A stretch of DNA of 64,000 nt from Drosophila persimilis (GCF_003286085.1 NW_020825298.1:13454001-13518000); one strand, 5' to 3'; counted from the stretch's first letter, positions 12,290-24,589 are shown. Notes: generated by a model not told the origin, from the sequence alone. Numbers and translations are program-made.

Positions 12290-13260
12290 GCAGAGTAATA
12301 AGCAAATAAGTTTCCACCATATTTGTTTTTTAGAGGGGGTGCGGTGAGCGGCCCGCCTGTTATCCGGTGCTCGGGAGTTAACGCGTCTCCGTGGCTTCGG
12401 TTTGGGCTTAGTGGTCTTAGCGGACGCGAGACCCGACCTGCACGGTCTCCAGCTCATCTGCGGTGAGAAGAGCTCTCGAAGGAAAGCTCGCACCCGCTTG
12501 ACGTTTGCGGATGAGACGGAAAACGAATAATCTTAGCAGTTTGAGGTGTGACGAGTATACCTCGATTGCATGCACTAAATCATTTGGTCTTCATCTTCAG
12601 ATTTTCTTCGCAGATTTTTGGGCCAGATCTCTTTTTCATCCTTAAAAACTCTGGTCTATCAAACTTGATCAACTGCACGATTTCCTCTCCGTCACAACCT
12701 CTCGAAACAATGTCTGCTGGGTTCTGTTTTGTGATTTTTCCGCTACGTAGCATCACCAGACCTCGGTCACCAGACTCGGTTCGCAACGAATGTTGATAGC
12801 GACGTAGAGTGGGATCGGATCTAATGAAGGGTAATTTCCGAATCAGACCAATGTATAATTCGTTCGATTGGAACCTTGAATAGCGATTTGAGTCGGGGCA
12901 AGAGATCTGCGAGAAGGTGAGCGGCTCATATCTTAGGACTTAGGACGTCGGCAGAGGCATGTCCTTGAATCGCTGACATAGGATCAGTACCAGATTACCC
13001 CCAAACTAGTGAAGTCACCGACTGACCTGTCTATTTTGAACTTAAAGACTTCTTCGTGTGGCTGCCACGATATTCCTATCGGCTTTGTTGACTTTGAGTC
13101 CCAGATCGCTATCGGTTTAGCTGGGATTTCGGATGCGGTGACCTCAGGTGAGTCAGCAATCAGCTTGCTGAATCAGCCTTTACTGTCAATCAGCGTCGTC
13201 TGTTCAATATGAACGTCACATGCTTGAATTTATACTCGGCTATTTTGATGCGTCAATCAG
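12290..13260 (-). pseudogene. Degenerate BEL/Pao retrotransposon pol fragment
   Basis: On the minus strand, broken frames give KPIGISWQPHEEVFKFKI (13,110-13,050), then NPADIVSRGCDGEE (about 12,740-12,690) and PEFLRMKK. These match the order of the RT/RNase H junction and the NPAD-SRG segment of BEL/Pao polyproteins. Stop codons and frame changes throughout show it is dead. No LTRs were identified. The region separates Mtpn from the 3' end of Cox10. Confidence 0.65.
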
Positions 13261-13525
13261 TTGTTACTAAGTGTCTCTCAAGTGGCAGGATAACTTTTAA
13301 TGAACATTTGGATCGACTTGGGAATGCTGTGTTGCCAGCAAAAGTGTAAGATCACAGGAGAGCCATCACACTATCAAAACAAATAGTCATTTTACAATCA
13401 ATATAAACTGAATAATAAAGCTCCAGAATACAACTTTTATTTTACAAGTCAAAGGACTAGCTTAAATTATATTTAACTATAAATTACATTTTTACAAGTC
13501 TTAATAATGCATAAATTATGTAAAA

Positions 13526-15690
13526 TTATCTGGGTCCTTCGGCTACAGCGACAGGTAAAACGTTTCCAAGACTTGTTGCAGTTTTTGATGGCTTCAAAAC
13601 CATATAGTTTGAATCTGTTTTTATTGTTTCTTCTTCTGCGTTCTTTTTAAAATACCATTCTTTTTTATTTGCCAAAAATAATAGCATCAAAGCTGGCAAG
13701 TGCAGTAGTGAAAACCTAAAAAGGCTTCTCGAGCTTTTGCTATCTGACTTTTTGTTAAATTTATACGCTGTAAAAAAATATTGAAAAGAAGATTAGTTTA
13801 TGTATATATCATGTTGTAATTAATATTAGAGCTGAAGAGATTTTGTGGAGACCAGCTCGACTGGCGGCAATATAGACATTTTTTCAGTTTGATGCTATGC
13901 TGGAGCTAAAACCAGTTTTGCATATAGTTTTTATTATTGTCTATATAGATTATTTATCAGATTCATACACTTTATCGTACATGTCGAACAAATAAGATAA
14001 AGACCTGGTTAACGTCTTGGTCAAAACATTTTATTGACAAAACTTGAATGATTCCTATCACCCTTATACCATTTTTATAAATAGTAGACCAACAGTCAGT
14101 CATTTGTTAGACCGCGCGCAGTAAAGCCGAAAGCGGAACTGAAAACATAGTTTAAAAACCCGAAAACGCCAAATAAGGAAAAATAAACTGCAGAATCTGA
14201 AAGGAAACTCATTCTGCATTTTCCTAACTCTTTTGAGCCGTTGAACGAAGAGTCGAATGAAAGTTGGTGCCGTGACTCCATTTGTTATTACCACACTTCA
14301 GCTTGCCTTGGTTGTGAAAATGCAGAATAATTTTCTTTTCATAGTAGTGTGGCCACCATTGGAGGTATGCTGAGATTAAATATGGCAGAGCTCCACAGAA
14401 ATAAAATCATGTGTGAGTCCTTGTACAATAAAAGTGACCATATGGCCAAATTACAAGAACATAGCTCAAGAACAGCCCAAAATGATAAATGTGCTTCTAA
14501 TTTTGTTTGTTAATAGGGTACTAAAATTATTGCTGGTCTGGGTGTGTTTTTACTTACCCAAGTATGCGAAATACGCGTTTAAGGGAATTGTTTCCAAAGC
14601 AAACCAATAGTTTGTAACGTCTAGAACTGGCGCCATTAATGAAAGTCCGACAATGGCTAGTGAATATCGGAACGCTGTACGACGACATAGACTCGGATTA
14701 GTAACCGCCATCATGCGATACCCGGCGCGAGAGTAGTCCGGTCGCAGGTTCCATGAAAGGGCATTAAAATGAGGGAACTGCCAAGCAAACAGTATACCAG
14801 CCAGTATCATTGCGCCTGAATCTAGACTGCCAGCGCAACCGGCCCAGCCCATTAAAGGTGGAATTGCGCCAACTACTGATCCAATCCACGTGTTGACTAT
14901 ACTAATCCGCTTCATTGGTGTGTATATTGATGTGTAAAGAAAAAGATTTCCCGCTCCTAGAGCCGCTGTTAGTCCATTAACACCAAAATACAGCATGCAT
15001 AGTCCAGTTGACGCAGACACAGCGGCAAACAGTACTGATTTAAGTGGGGTAATTTGGCCGGTTACAAGCACACGGTTTTTCGTTCTCGACATTTGGGAGT
15101 CGAAAGGAACTTCATGATATTGATTTATTGCATTAGCTGCAGCTGAAATCATTCCTGTTCCCAACGTGCACATAGCAAACGAACTAAGATCGAACGCAGC
15201 AGGTGCCATCGCATATCCACCCATTGTGGTAACAACAACCAGAGCTGAAATACAACAATAAACAAGAAGCTCATTTAATTTTCCAGCACGAGAAAACTTA
15301 CATGTAAGCCGAAATTTTGAAAGTTTTTTGTATTGACTGATTGTTTTCCCAATGGCAGTGTATGGACTCGGCAGCCATGAGGTATGGTTATCGGGTATTA
15401 TATTTGTCGCTGGGAATATCACATTGTCTTTACTAACAGGCCCACTAATATCCTTCACCTGAGATACTGGTACTATCGAATTGTCACAAGGCGAAGCACT
15501 TCTCATTTCTGCAATTACTTCATTATTGGAGGATGCAGTTTTAGTTGTACACTGAAAATTCAAACAGTTTTAAAGTGTTCAAAGTTACATAACACACATA
15601 CAATAAACTTACTCGCGTCCATTGTAAATTAACAGGACTTACAACCTGGGTTATTAGCCTCCATTCACGCTTGACTAATCCCCGCATCAT
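13526..15690 (-). CDS. Cox10: Protoheme IX farnesyltransferase, mitochondrial (COX10)
   Basis: Four exons: 15690-15613, 15551-15302, 15244-14558 and 13767-13526, giving 418 aa. The protein is a UbiA-type polytopic prenyltransferase of the inner mitochondrial membrane. It converts heme B to heme O, the first step towards heme A for cytochrome c oxidase. Family motifs seen are [20 protein letters not shown] (the substrate-binding Asp-rich segment), [24 protein letters not shown] and [11 protein letters not shown]. The 57-bp intron at 15,245-15,301 is a multiple of three without a stop. Splicing it restores FRLTSLVVVTTM, as in human COX10 (KLTSLVV), so I treat it as an intron. The gene is head to head with Bug22. 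Confidence 0.94.
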
Positions 15691-15989
15691 TATTAGTTTT
15701 TTAAACAAAACCGGTGATACATAATTCAAGCAATGTAATATTAAGGTCTTATACACTAATGTGTATAATTTTGTTTAAAATAACATAAATTACTGACAAA
15801 AATGTGACCATATACCAAAATGAAAAAATACTGAGGTGAAATTCATCGTAATCTTCGCTCTCAAATAACACATTCCTTTCCTGTTTGCATCAAACCAAAA
15901 TTTTAGTTTAGTTTTGAACAGATTTTATTCGTAAACAAACACAACAAAGTTTAAACGTAGAGCACATAGAGGTTGCAACATTCTGCGGA

Positions 15990-16310
15990 AATATATGACA
16001 ATTTTAGAGGGGAAAAACTTCGCTTATCTGAGTACTGGCCTTATAGTCTAATAAGTACTCAGGCAGGAAATATTTGGCAGGAAACAGCTGTACCCCACTG
16101 TTTAATTGTTTACAACCAAATCGGACTTCGTCAGCTGTTTTCACGAAAACGAAAATTGTTGTTGCCCTGACAAGCCGTTTACCCACCAATTCGTCGAGGA
16201 AAATATTTTCGTTTTGAAAACGAAAAAATCTTGCGAAATGTGAAAACGTGTGTCTTCAAAAGTAAATTTGAAAACTTTTGTGAAAGTGAAAACAGGAATC
16301 TGGCTGAATG
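15990..16310 (+). repeat. Dispersed repeat family R1, copy A
   Basis: It shares ordered blocks with 25,270-25,480 ('gcaggaaacagctgt', 'ccaaatcgga', 'cgtcagctg', 'tgttgttgc') and with 25,610-25,790 ('gaaaatgttttcgttttgaa' and 'aatcttgcgaaatg' equivalents). It lies between the divergent Cox10 and Bug22 start codons. No coding capacity is seen. Confidence 0.7.
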
Positions 16311-16327
16311 TTAAATTTTTCCGCTCA

Positions 16328-16420
16328 GTACTATCGTTGGTTAACTAAAACAATCGATGGTCGGCGTATTTTTCAACCATCGATAGTATCGCTAGTACTA
16401 TCGATTTTTTCCCAACCCTA
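16328..16420. promoter_or_regulatory. CGATA/TATCGAT motif cluster, Bug22 (and Cox10) promoter
   Basis: Five or more TATCG/CGATA units occur within about 90 bp, including ATCGATGG, CATCGATAGTATCG and ACTATCGAT. TATCGATA-type sites are bound by DREF and BEAF-32 in Drosophila housekeeping promoters. The cluster sits about 210 bp upstream of the Bug22 ATG in the head-to-head region with Cox10. Binding is inferred. Confidence 0.55.
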
Positions 16421-16627
16421 TTGTCAACTCTGTTCGTTTCCCATTGCTAATGGCAACAATCATTCCAAACAAATTTATTGACAGAAAAATTTTGAACAGT
16501 TTCGTATTCATGTTTGTAGTTTGTACGAGTTTCGGCTGTGCTAAATTTGTTGGCCAGCATTTACTGGTCATATACTAAATTTGAAAAACAGTATATTGCG
16601 AAACAACCCGGTCAATTCAATCGCAGA

Positions 16628-17280
16628 ATGTTCAAAAATACTTTTCAATCTGGATTTTTATCAATTCTCTACAGCATTGGCTCCAAGCCTCTTCAGCTTT
16701 GGGACAAGAAAGTGCGCAATGGACATATAAAACGTATAACTGACAATGACATACAGAGTCTAGTTCTGGAAATAGTTGGGACTAACGTCAGCACTACATT
16801 TATAACATGTCCAGCGGATCCAAAGAAGACACTTGGTATAAAATTGCCTTTTCTTGTAATGATTATTAAGAACATGAAGAAATACTTCACATTTGAAGTG
16901 CAGGTAATATTTCTGATGCAGCTCTTCGTATGATATTCTTTACATATAATTTGTAGGTTCTGGATGATAAAAATGTTCGTCGCCGGTTTCGAGCCAGCAA
17001 TTATCAATCGACCACTCGTGTCAAGCCATTTATTTGCACGATGCCCATGCGTCTGGATGAGGGATGGAATCAAATTCAATTTAACCTATCTGACTTTACA
17101 CGGCGCGCCTATGGCACAAACTATGTAGAAACTCTGCGCGTACAAATCCATGCAAATTGCCGTATACGGCGCGTATATTTTTCTGATCGCCTCTATTCAG
17201 AAGACGAATTGCCGCCAGAATTTAAGTTGTTCCTACCAATTCAAAAACCAGTACAAAAGTCCAACGCTATTTGCGGCTAG
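16628..17280 (+). CDS. Bug22: Cilia- and flagella-associated protein 20 (Bug22)
   Basis: Two exons: 16628-16903 and 16957-17280, giving 199 aa, close to the 193 aa of human CFAP20. Conservation is very high along the whole chain: [20 protein letters not shown] at the start, then [39 protein letters not shown] and [19 protein letters not shown]20 is a microtubule inner protein that stabilises the inner junction of ciliary doublets. In flies it is needed for sperm axoneme modification. The last ten residues ([10 protein letters not shown]) differ from the usual tail. It converges on the MetAP gene with 177 bp between stops. The identity is secure. Confidence 0.97.
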
Positions 17281-17457
17281 GTTCTTTCCGCCGACGAAAT
17301 TGCATCTATAATCAACTATAGCACAAAATATCCAAAGTTTATAGCGGCCCAGTTGCTAAAATTGTAATTTCACTCATATATTAACATTTTTATGAACTAA
17401 ATAGGCAAATATATTGAAAAACAATAAAAATTCGCATATATATCTACATACTTTGAA

Positions 17458-18547
17458 CTATTCATGGACCTTTGTCAGTACTTCTGCTCCTGCCTCTGTT
17501 ATAAGTATAGTGTGTTCAAATTGTGCGCTCCGTGCACCATCTAGGCTGATTGCAGTCCATCCATCTTCTAACAAAGCTATGTCCGATTCGCCAAGAGTTA
17601 GGATGGGTTCAATTGTAAACGTCATACCAGGATGCATTTTACCACCAATGTTATTATCTAAAAATGAATTGTTTTAGATTACCATACAATTAAGAATTTA
17701 AATGGTGTGCATACGGTAATGATAAATTTCTGGAGGCCCGTGGAAATAACTACCAATCCCATGTCCAATAAAATCAACTATTGATTCAAGTTTTGTTTCT
17801 TCACAATATTGTTGTATAAACTTGCCGATTTTATTAAAAGACACATCTGGACCACATAGTGAAATGCACATATCTAAGCAAGTCCTTGTGGCCTCGACCA
17901 GGTAGCGGCCATGCTCATCAACATCGCCAACGAGGAAGGTTTCTGAACAGTCACCATGGTAACCATTGAGGTAAACGGTAACATCAATGTTTATAATATC
18001 GCCATCAATTAACTGGCGGTCATCTGGGATTCCATGGCATGCTACATTATTGACCGACGTGCAGATGGATTTTGGAAACCCTGCATACCTAAGGGGCGAC
18101 GGGTACGCATTTGCTTCAATAATAAGTTCATGGGCACGTGCGTCTATTTCATTTGTTGACTTCCCAATTACTGCTAGAGCGCGGCATTCTTGTAATATGT
18201 TGGCCGCCAGCTGTCCGCTTAGACGCATTCCTTGTATTTGGTCTATATTTTTAATTTCTGGGGTCCCAATTGTGCTACCTGGTGGCATTTTTTTGTAGTA
18301 GTATGGAGGCTTTGGTATCCATTCAGGAACAGTCCGCTCCTTGGAAACCTGTCCGGGTGCAAAGATCTTTTCATACTTTCCTGCATCGCTGTGAAGTTGT
18401 GTTATGTAAACCCACCAGTTAGTCATTAGGCATGAAAGCACAATAAATATATTACACATACCCCTTCCCCTTTCTGAGAATAAAATTCCTTATTAAAGAC
18501 TTTTGAGGTAATAAACATTTCAAGAGTATGCTCATTTTAAGCGTCAT
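17458..18547 (-). CDS. Methionine aminopeptidase type 1, mitochondrial (MetAP1D-like)
   Basis: Three exons: 18547-18462, 18388-17715 and 17657-17458, giving 319 aa. The first exon (MTLKMSILLKCLLPQKSLIR) is a basic, amphipathic mitochondrial presequence. Its phase joins exactly to exon 2 at GDAGKYEK. An in-frame ATG at 18459 is intronic and rejected. Type-1 MetAP residues are present: NNVACHG with its substrate-contacting His, metal ligands Asp in DIINIDVTVY and HGDCSETF, His in FIGHGIGSYFHG, and Glu in FTIEPIL and SAQFEHTI. It removes initiator Met from proteins made in mitochondria. It is convergent with Bug22. The family is certain; the mitochondrial subtype rests on the presequence and the resemblance to human MAP1D. 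Confidence 0.93.
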
Positions 18548-18989
18548 GTTGTTATGCTATGAAACTAACTAAAGTAAATAAGTCACGAGTATTTTAAGAT
18601 CACCGGTCCCAACCGTGACAGACCACTAGTATGCACCTACTACTTCACTAAGCTATATTTCTACCGTTTCGGACGGTATTAACAGATTCGAAATTTTTGT
18701 ATAAATAAGGCTGAATTGCCTTGGTATGGTGTCAAATTTATGCTAATGGTATGTTTATAAATAATTTTTTTTTAACCCAACGTTAAATTTGCCAAATAAT
18801 TGGTCAACACTTTTTGGATATGCACAAACAGCTTTTATCGGAAAACTTACAAATGGTAAGGGGAAAGGGTAAGGACAGCTGTGTCCCGCCACATATAATT
18901 AAAATGTTGGTAAACCAAATTCAGTTTTTGGCCTTATCAATTTTATTTTCAATATACATTTTCAGACATGTTAAATAATTGTCAATTGG

Positions 18990-19180
18990 AAAAATTAAGG
19001 CATTTTTGCTGCGAATTTTCGAAGCAACCATGTCAGCTGTTTTTGTTTGCCAGAATCGATGATTAATTGAAACATATCGATACCAAAATGTGTGAAAACG
19101 GGAACACGAAAACGAACGTTTTGACTGAAAGAGTAATCCGCAAAAGTGACAACCGTAATTTTTTTCCATTTTTCCAACTT
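18990..19180 (-). repeat. Dispersed repeat family R1, copy B
   Basis: Read on the minus strand this matches 25,175-25,260 ('cttttgcggattac', 'tcagtcaaaacgtt', 'cgttttcg', then 'atcgatatgtt' in the same order). It lies between MetAP and the LRR gene. Nothing else recognisable was found in 18,548-19,958 apart from AT-rich DNA. Confidence 0.65.
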
Positions 19181-19958
19181 TAAAATGTTTTAACATGGAG
19201 ACAAAACTTGCAGAATTTGGGGTTACAAAACCAGGCAATCGGTTCGAAAAAAGTGTGGGCAAACATGTATGTACGTTCGAGTAAGTTTAATCTTTTTATA
19301 GATATATTCGTCGTCAACATAAGATGACAGAGATGTTCCACCATGTCTCGTATCTCAATCGCCGACCAATAAAAGTGCGATGTTTTTATCAGAGATAGCA
19401 CAAATAATTCATCACACAAATATTTTCATCAGAAATGCCACAAATACTATAATTTCAGACCGTAATTTGTAGGCAATTGGTAGAAAAGACAAACAAAATT
19501 GTAGAAGGTGTTTTTCGCTTAAGAGTGTTTTTTTTCGTTTTGCACTTAAAATTTCGTTTGACCAGTTTTGATGTTTATGTATGCAGCTTTGAAAACATTT
19601 TTCCAAGTCGGATCCCAACATCGTACAGCTTTTATCGAAACATCGTTCAAAATTTAGACTCGGACATAGCTTAGAAGTTGAATTTCAAAATTGACTAAGT
19701 ATAAGAGTACGAATGCAGGCCTATTCACTTTGAAGGTACAAAATTAAAAGTTTGGGAAAGCTTTTCGGATTCTTATCAGGGATTGTACAAATAATTTCAT
19801 CGAGATAATCGTAATCAGCGCCTTCAATGCTCCAAAGAAGATAAGATAGGTAGAAATAGATAAAAATACACATTTTTTACTGAGCGTTTAGTCATACACT
19901 TTTCATTCGTCTGTTAAGAGTCATTGCATATTTAGTTGTTCTTATTTGAGCAAACAAA

Positions 19959-22900
19959 ATGAAATTAAAAATAATTAATATTTTAATTTGTACATTACAT
20001 TATTTTATTTTAACAAATGTCAATACTCAGGCAGTTTCTGATGAAAACACATCCGGAGAGCCATCAGTTTCGAAGGTATACGTAATTGTTTTAATCTTCT
20101 TACTCTGTAATATTACGCAGTACCTTAATAGTTAATAGTTTGTTTGTCGTTTTGGCTTTGTTAACTGTCAATTTAGAAAATATACATTTACGAGGAGCTA
20201 GTCTAAAAAGCGAAACATGAGTTTAAATATTCATTAAAAACCGCAAAATTCAAACAAGAAACAGGGAAGGAAATCTCTCTCCCTATATTATGTCTGGTGC
20301 GTCATTATAGACATAAACAAGATATAGATGTTTTCTATAATATTTTTTAAATATTGCTTATATTAATACGAAATGACATCGGTGAATATAATTTAAACAT
20401 ATACCTGATTAGCATGATAATAATCGAGTCGATACAGCTATGTCTGCCTGTCCGTCCGACTTGATAAGTCAGAGACTATAAGTGCTGAAGTAACCAAATT
20501 TTGCATCCCGACTCCTGTGATATCAGACGGTTAACATTGTATTTACAAAATTTGCCTCCGACCCACAAGGGGTGAAAATCAATGGCATCCACAATTTTGA
20601 AAATACGCACAATTCTCTCTATGTTTTCCACAGTTGTCATAACAAAAATTGAGAGAGATCCATCGTCCCCGAATTAACCAACAAATCAATCCGGCCGAAA
20701 CAAACTTTCTTTCCGTTAAGACTCTGAACTTAATATATTAATGTACATAACAGATAGAAAACGCGTGATAAACACAAGCTTCCTCATGTAGCTGGCTCTC
20801 ACTATTTTTTAAATTTCAATTCTAACCAAGAACCAAACCAAAACCAAATACACCACATTGATTAATACATATTAAAATTAATTTATCTAATTCCAGAACG
20901 TTGCAACTTTAAAAGAAAATGATCTGTGTAAAAAATGCATTTGCGATTTTGAAAACAATTTAATCGATTGCACGAAAAAATTAAACAGTTGGCTCTCTAA
21001 CGAAGAATGGAATGTCTTAATCAACGGAAACTTTACTTTTGAAACAATCAAGCTAGAACACAACAATTTAAGCAGTATCCCAATATTGCCAACATATGAT
21101 GTAAAACATTTATACATTGGCTATAACCAGATAGATTCAATAGCTAACGGCGCCTTTCAAAATCTATCCGACTTGACAAGCCTAGACTTATCGCACAACA
21201 AATTAACTTCAAAAGTGATGTTACCAGATGTCTTTAAAGGACCCTATACCGTATCGGACTATAAGGCGTTATATAATTTGAAATCGCTAAATTTGGGATA
21301 CAATGAACTGCATTTTTTGGATGCAGATTTATTCGAGCATGTTCCAAACCTAGAAGAGCTTATTTTATGTTCAAATAATTTTCAAGTAATAGACGGACTT
21401 TCAGAAGTGGCAATTTCAGGTTTGACATCATTGAAGGTATGTAAATCCCATTTAACAAGAAATTAAAATTATCATTATTATGCGTAGCAGTGGTATCGGA
21501 CTCCTTCGGGTAATACGTACATATATAGACAAATTTATATATTTTACGTAAGTTGCTTTTATTTTTTTAGATTAGGCTAAAGAGTGAAAGCACTTTCACA
21601 TCAACAAACAAACATTTAACATAGCTTTATTGTTTTTGAAAATATTCTCCAGGAAGATCAATTCCTATTTTGAAACGTTTTGACACTCAGAAAGTAGTAT
21701 CTCTACGACAAAGCTTTTTTCGGTGCCGAAAAACGTTGCTCATTTTTTTGTTATATCTGGGAACTCTTTTGGTTCGATATTTTTGTGGTTGCAACGGTCG
21801 AGTCAGTGAGAACGCTCTCAAGCCCATGAGGGCCTGTAATGGACTGAAGTAAATTGGGAAGGAGGTTTCCCTCTCAAAAAGCTCTTTACATAAAAAATAA
21901 TTAAATAATAATAAATAAATAATAATATAAATAATTAAATTGAAAAAATTTGTTATACCCGCTAATTCAGTAAAAAGCAGTTCCGATGTCATTGTTTTTT
22001 TGGCTAAATAATATCCCTAGAATATTTTTTAGATATGATTTATTAATATAATCTTTTTTTATAGGTTTTAGATATTTCATATATGGAAATAAAAACCTTG
22101 CCACAAACTCTTTTACATGGGCCACGAGATCTTGAGACTTTAATAGCAGCTGGAAATCTTTTCAGTAAATTGCCAGATGCTTTATCATTTGCAAAGAATT
22201 TAGCCAGGCTTGTCTTGAATGAAAACCCAATTGAAGATCTTCAAGGCGACAAGTAAGCTATGACCAACGGAGCTCTCTGTCTTAAAGAAACACTATAAAT
22301 AATTTTTAAAAATTTAATATTAAAATTTTAGCATTTTTCCTGTGATGACTAACTTAAAATATCTCAGTATGTCTTATATGCCAAAGCTGCGCCATATTGG
22401 AGTTGGAGCCATGAGTGAATTGCAGAGTAAGTTTACAAATCTAAGCTTTTCTAGTATTTTACAGCCAGACAAGCACTTTCTTTTTGAAATCAACGTTAGT
22501 TTCATCTTCATGTCACGTTGTTTCTTGGATTATTTAGTTATCAATCAATATAACAGTTTTTAATTAGTCCTACTCCAAAATATTTACAGCAACATGTTAC
22601 AGTAAAGCGCTCGCAATTGTACGATTGGCCTACGTAGTTAGTAAACCCGAGATAAGTAGAAAATATACCTCGAAATAAATTGGGTGGACATTCGAAGCTC
22701 CCAATATTTATTACCTCCTTAAAAGGGGACTTAAACATTGACGATATTGAGAGAAGTGGGCTCATCTTTTACCCGACTCTGGCTATTGATCGGGAAAACA
22801 CATCTTCAAATCGTCGCACGGCTGACTGAACTGAACTATCTCGGTACAGATTGCGGTAATTGCTGTGCCATCTTATTCCCACTGTTTTCTTCATGTCAAT

Positions 22901-23929
22901 AGAAATATAATCATCGTGCCGATGAGCCAGCCGTTTAATAGTTCTGGTGGTTTCTGGTAGTTGCACTTTTCCTGTTGCGCAACATATACTAACTGCATGA
23001 CAATGGTGAAATTTTGCATTTATGTCACAATCGAAGCGGGTGTAAATGCTCGATTTACTTGTGAGTGACAAAGACAAATTAATTGTCTTTGTTGATTTCA
23101 TTCATCTAGTTCCTCCATACCAGCCGCAAAATAGTAAACTGCTCCTGTCATGTAGGCACAAAAGAAAGCGCAAAAATATGACTTTTGAAATTCCAATGCG
23201 TTGCAGCTGCAGCATAGCAATATGAATATGGAGTTAAAAAACAAAAACCATTTTAGTTATATCATCTAATCAAATTTAACAAAAACATATTTCATTATCC
23301 TTCAATTAAAATTTTTTTCAGACCTTACCGAGCTAATATTGTCTGACAACAAGTTTCTAGTAGAAATCGATGAGCTCGCCCTAGCAAAAAACCTTAATGA
23401 TGGGCAATACATGAACTATCCGCCATTAGAAAAAGTAACTTAAAAAAATCCCATTATTATACATATGTTATCTATTGTTCCCTTATAATTCCAACAGGTT
23501 TATTTAAATAATTGCAACTTGACAAAAATACCAAAGTCATTCCTTGTACGTTGGGATAAACTTTCAGTGCTTGATCTTCGATTTAATCCATGGACTTGCG
23601 AAGAGTCGAATGATTATTTAATCAACATCCTACTGCCACAAATAAACAAAACAACCCCACTTCTGGCAAAAAATGTACAGTGTGATTCACCCGTTGAATT
23701 AAAAAATGTGGATATTTTAAAGGTAGCGACGGATCATTTAATTGACAGTAAAAAAAGCAGTGGTATTTTCTGGATTGGGCTGCTTGTTTTTATACTTATT
23801 GCCATTCCGATTACACTAGGAATTATTGTGTTATACAGACGTGGCTGCTTTTCTTTAAATAGAAATGACAGTGGCGCCAGTCGTGCTCTCTATAATAGAA
23901 CAAAGTTCAATGACGATTTCCAAATCTAA
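19959..23929 (+). CDS. Leucine-rich-repeat single-pass membrane protein
   Basis: Six exons: 19959-20075, 20897-21436, 22065-22252, 22332-22426, 23322-23434 and 23498-23929. All are GT-AG and phases close, giving 494 aa. A signal peptide (MKLKIINILICTLHYFILTN) leads to a Cys cluster (CKKCICDFENNLIDC) acting as an LRR N-cap. About ten LRRs follow (for example LTSLDLSHNKL, LKSLNLGYNEL, LTELILSDN). A C-terminal cap has NPWTCEE, then a transmembrane helix (GLLVFILIAIPITLGIIVLY) and a short basic cytoplasmic tail ending NDDFQI. The likely role is cell-surface recognition or adhesion. I do not recognise a specific orthologue. Introns 1 and 4 (about 820 and 895 bp) contain repeat DNA and, in intron 4, an opposite-strand ORF. 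Confidence 0.88.
20430..20720 (+). mobile_element. INE-1/DINE-1-like element in LRR intron 1
   Basis: It begins with 'gagtcgatacagctatgtct' then 'gcctgtccgtccg', the hallmark opening of INE-1 elements. It continues with the block shared with positions 1-150 of the window. It is non-coding and sits in sense orientation within the intron. Confidence 0.6.
22769..23101 (-). CDS. Candidate nested ORF, 110 aa, unknown
   Basis: An ATG-started frame on the minus strand inside LRR intron 4 begins MKSTKTINLSLSLTSKSSIY and ends SIARVG at a TAA. Composition is protein-like and rich in Arg, His and Ser. A second frame (MSPLLSISSMFKSPFKEV) opens 3 bases after the stop and runs to 22,541. A GTAAAA at the stop could act as a donor joining the two. 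I recognise no domain. It could be a nested gene, a broken transposon ORF or chance. Confidence is low. Confidence 0.2.
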   Translation of the reverse strand: MKSTKTINLSLSLTSKSSIYTRFDCDINAKFHHCHAVSICCATGKVQLPETTRTIKRLAHRHDDYISIDMKKTVGIRWHSNYRNLYRDSSVQSAVRRFEDVFSRSIARVG

Positions 23930-24589
23930 TTATATTGTAATATATATTTATAATTATCATACCCAACAAAGAACATAAAATTTTACTTTTGTACACAAAA
24001 TACAGAGTTTTCCATTTACCCTTTTCCTTAAATTTTTAATTGTGGATGTCAAGTTTCGCAGCCCGATATTACCTAGTAATTACATGAAACATAGCTAAAT
24101 GCGCAGATTAAGGTAAAGCTTAGTGGCGTAAATGCGACCGGTACCGTGCACAAAGGTAATTATTATAAGTTATTAATATATAATTAGCTAATAACAACAC
24201 TACAAGAAAAGTTTTTTTTTTCCGGTATGAACCAACCCGACATATTTGAAAATGTCTTTAACAATTTTTTAAAATATTGATATTGGTTTTGGATATTGGT
24301 ATAGTTTTTTTAAAACAATTTTTTGAATCATTTTTTTTTTGTAATGTTTTCTCATAATTGGTGATTTATTTTATATGTTCTGTGTATTCTGCAAAACTGA
24401 AAAATTTAGCTACATATTTTACCCCAACACTTTTTAGCTAAGGCGTATCATCAGGAAAATATTAAGGATTTAAATTGACTTTTGAAAAAAATTATTCCTT
24501 AGGGTTTTGTATTTTTCTGGTTAATTATATATTATATATTGGGCGTATATTGGGCGTATATTGGGCGTCATTCAAAGTGTTGTTTGTAA

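Noticed and set aside
15245..15301. Reading Cox10 straight through this segment as one 337-codon exon
   Set aside because: GT-AG borders in the right phase and family alignment (FRLTSLVVV) favour removal; the 19 extra residues are absent from the family.
14558..15563. ATG at 15,563 as the Cox10 start
   Set aside because: It lies in the intron upstream of an acceptor; the 26-codon exon at 15,690-15,613 joins in phase and supplies a mitochondrial N-terminus.
18389..18461. ATG at 18,459 as the start of the mitochondrial MetAP
   Set aside because: The segment is bounded by GTATGT and a TTCACAG acceptor. Splicing joins in phase to a presequence-like first exon.
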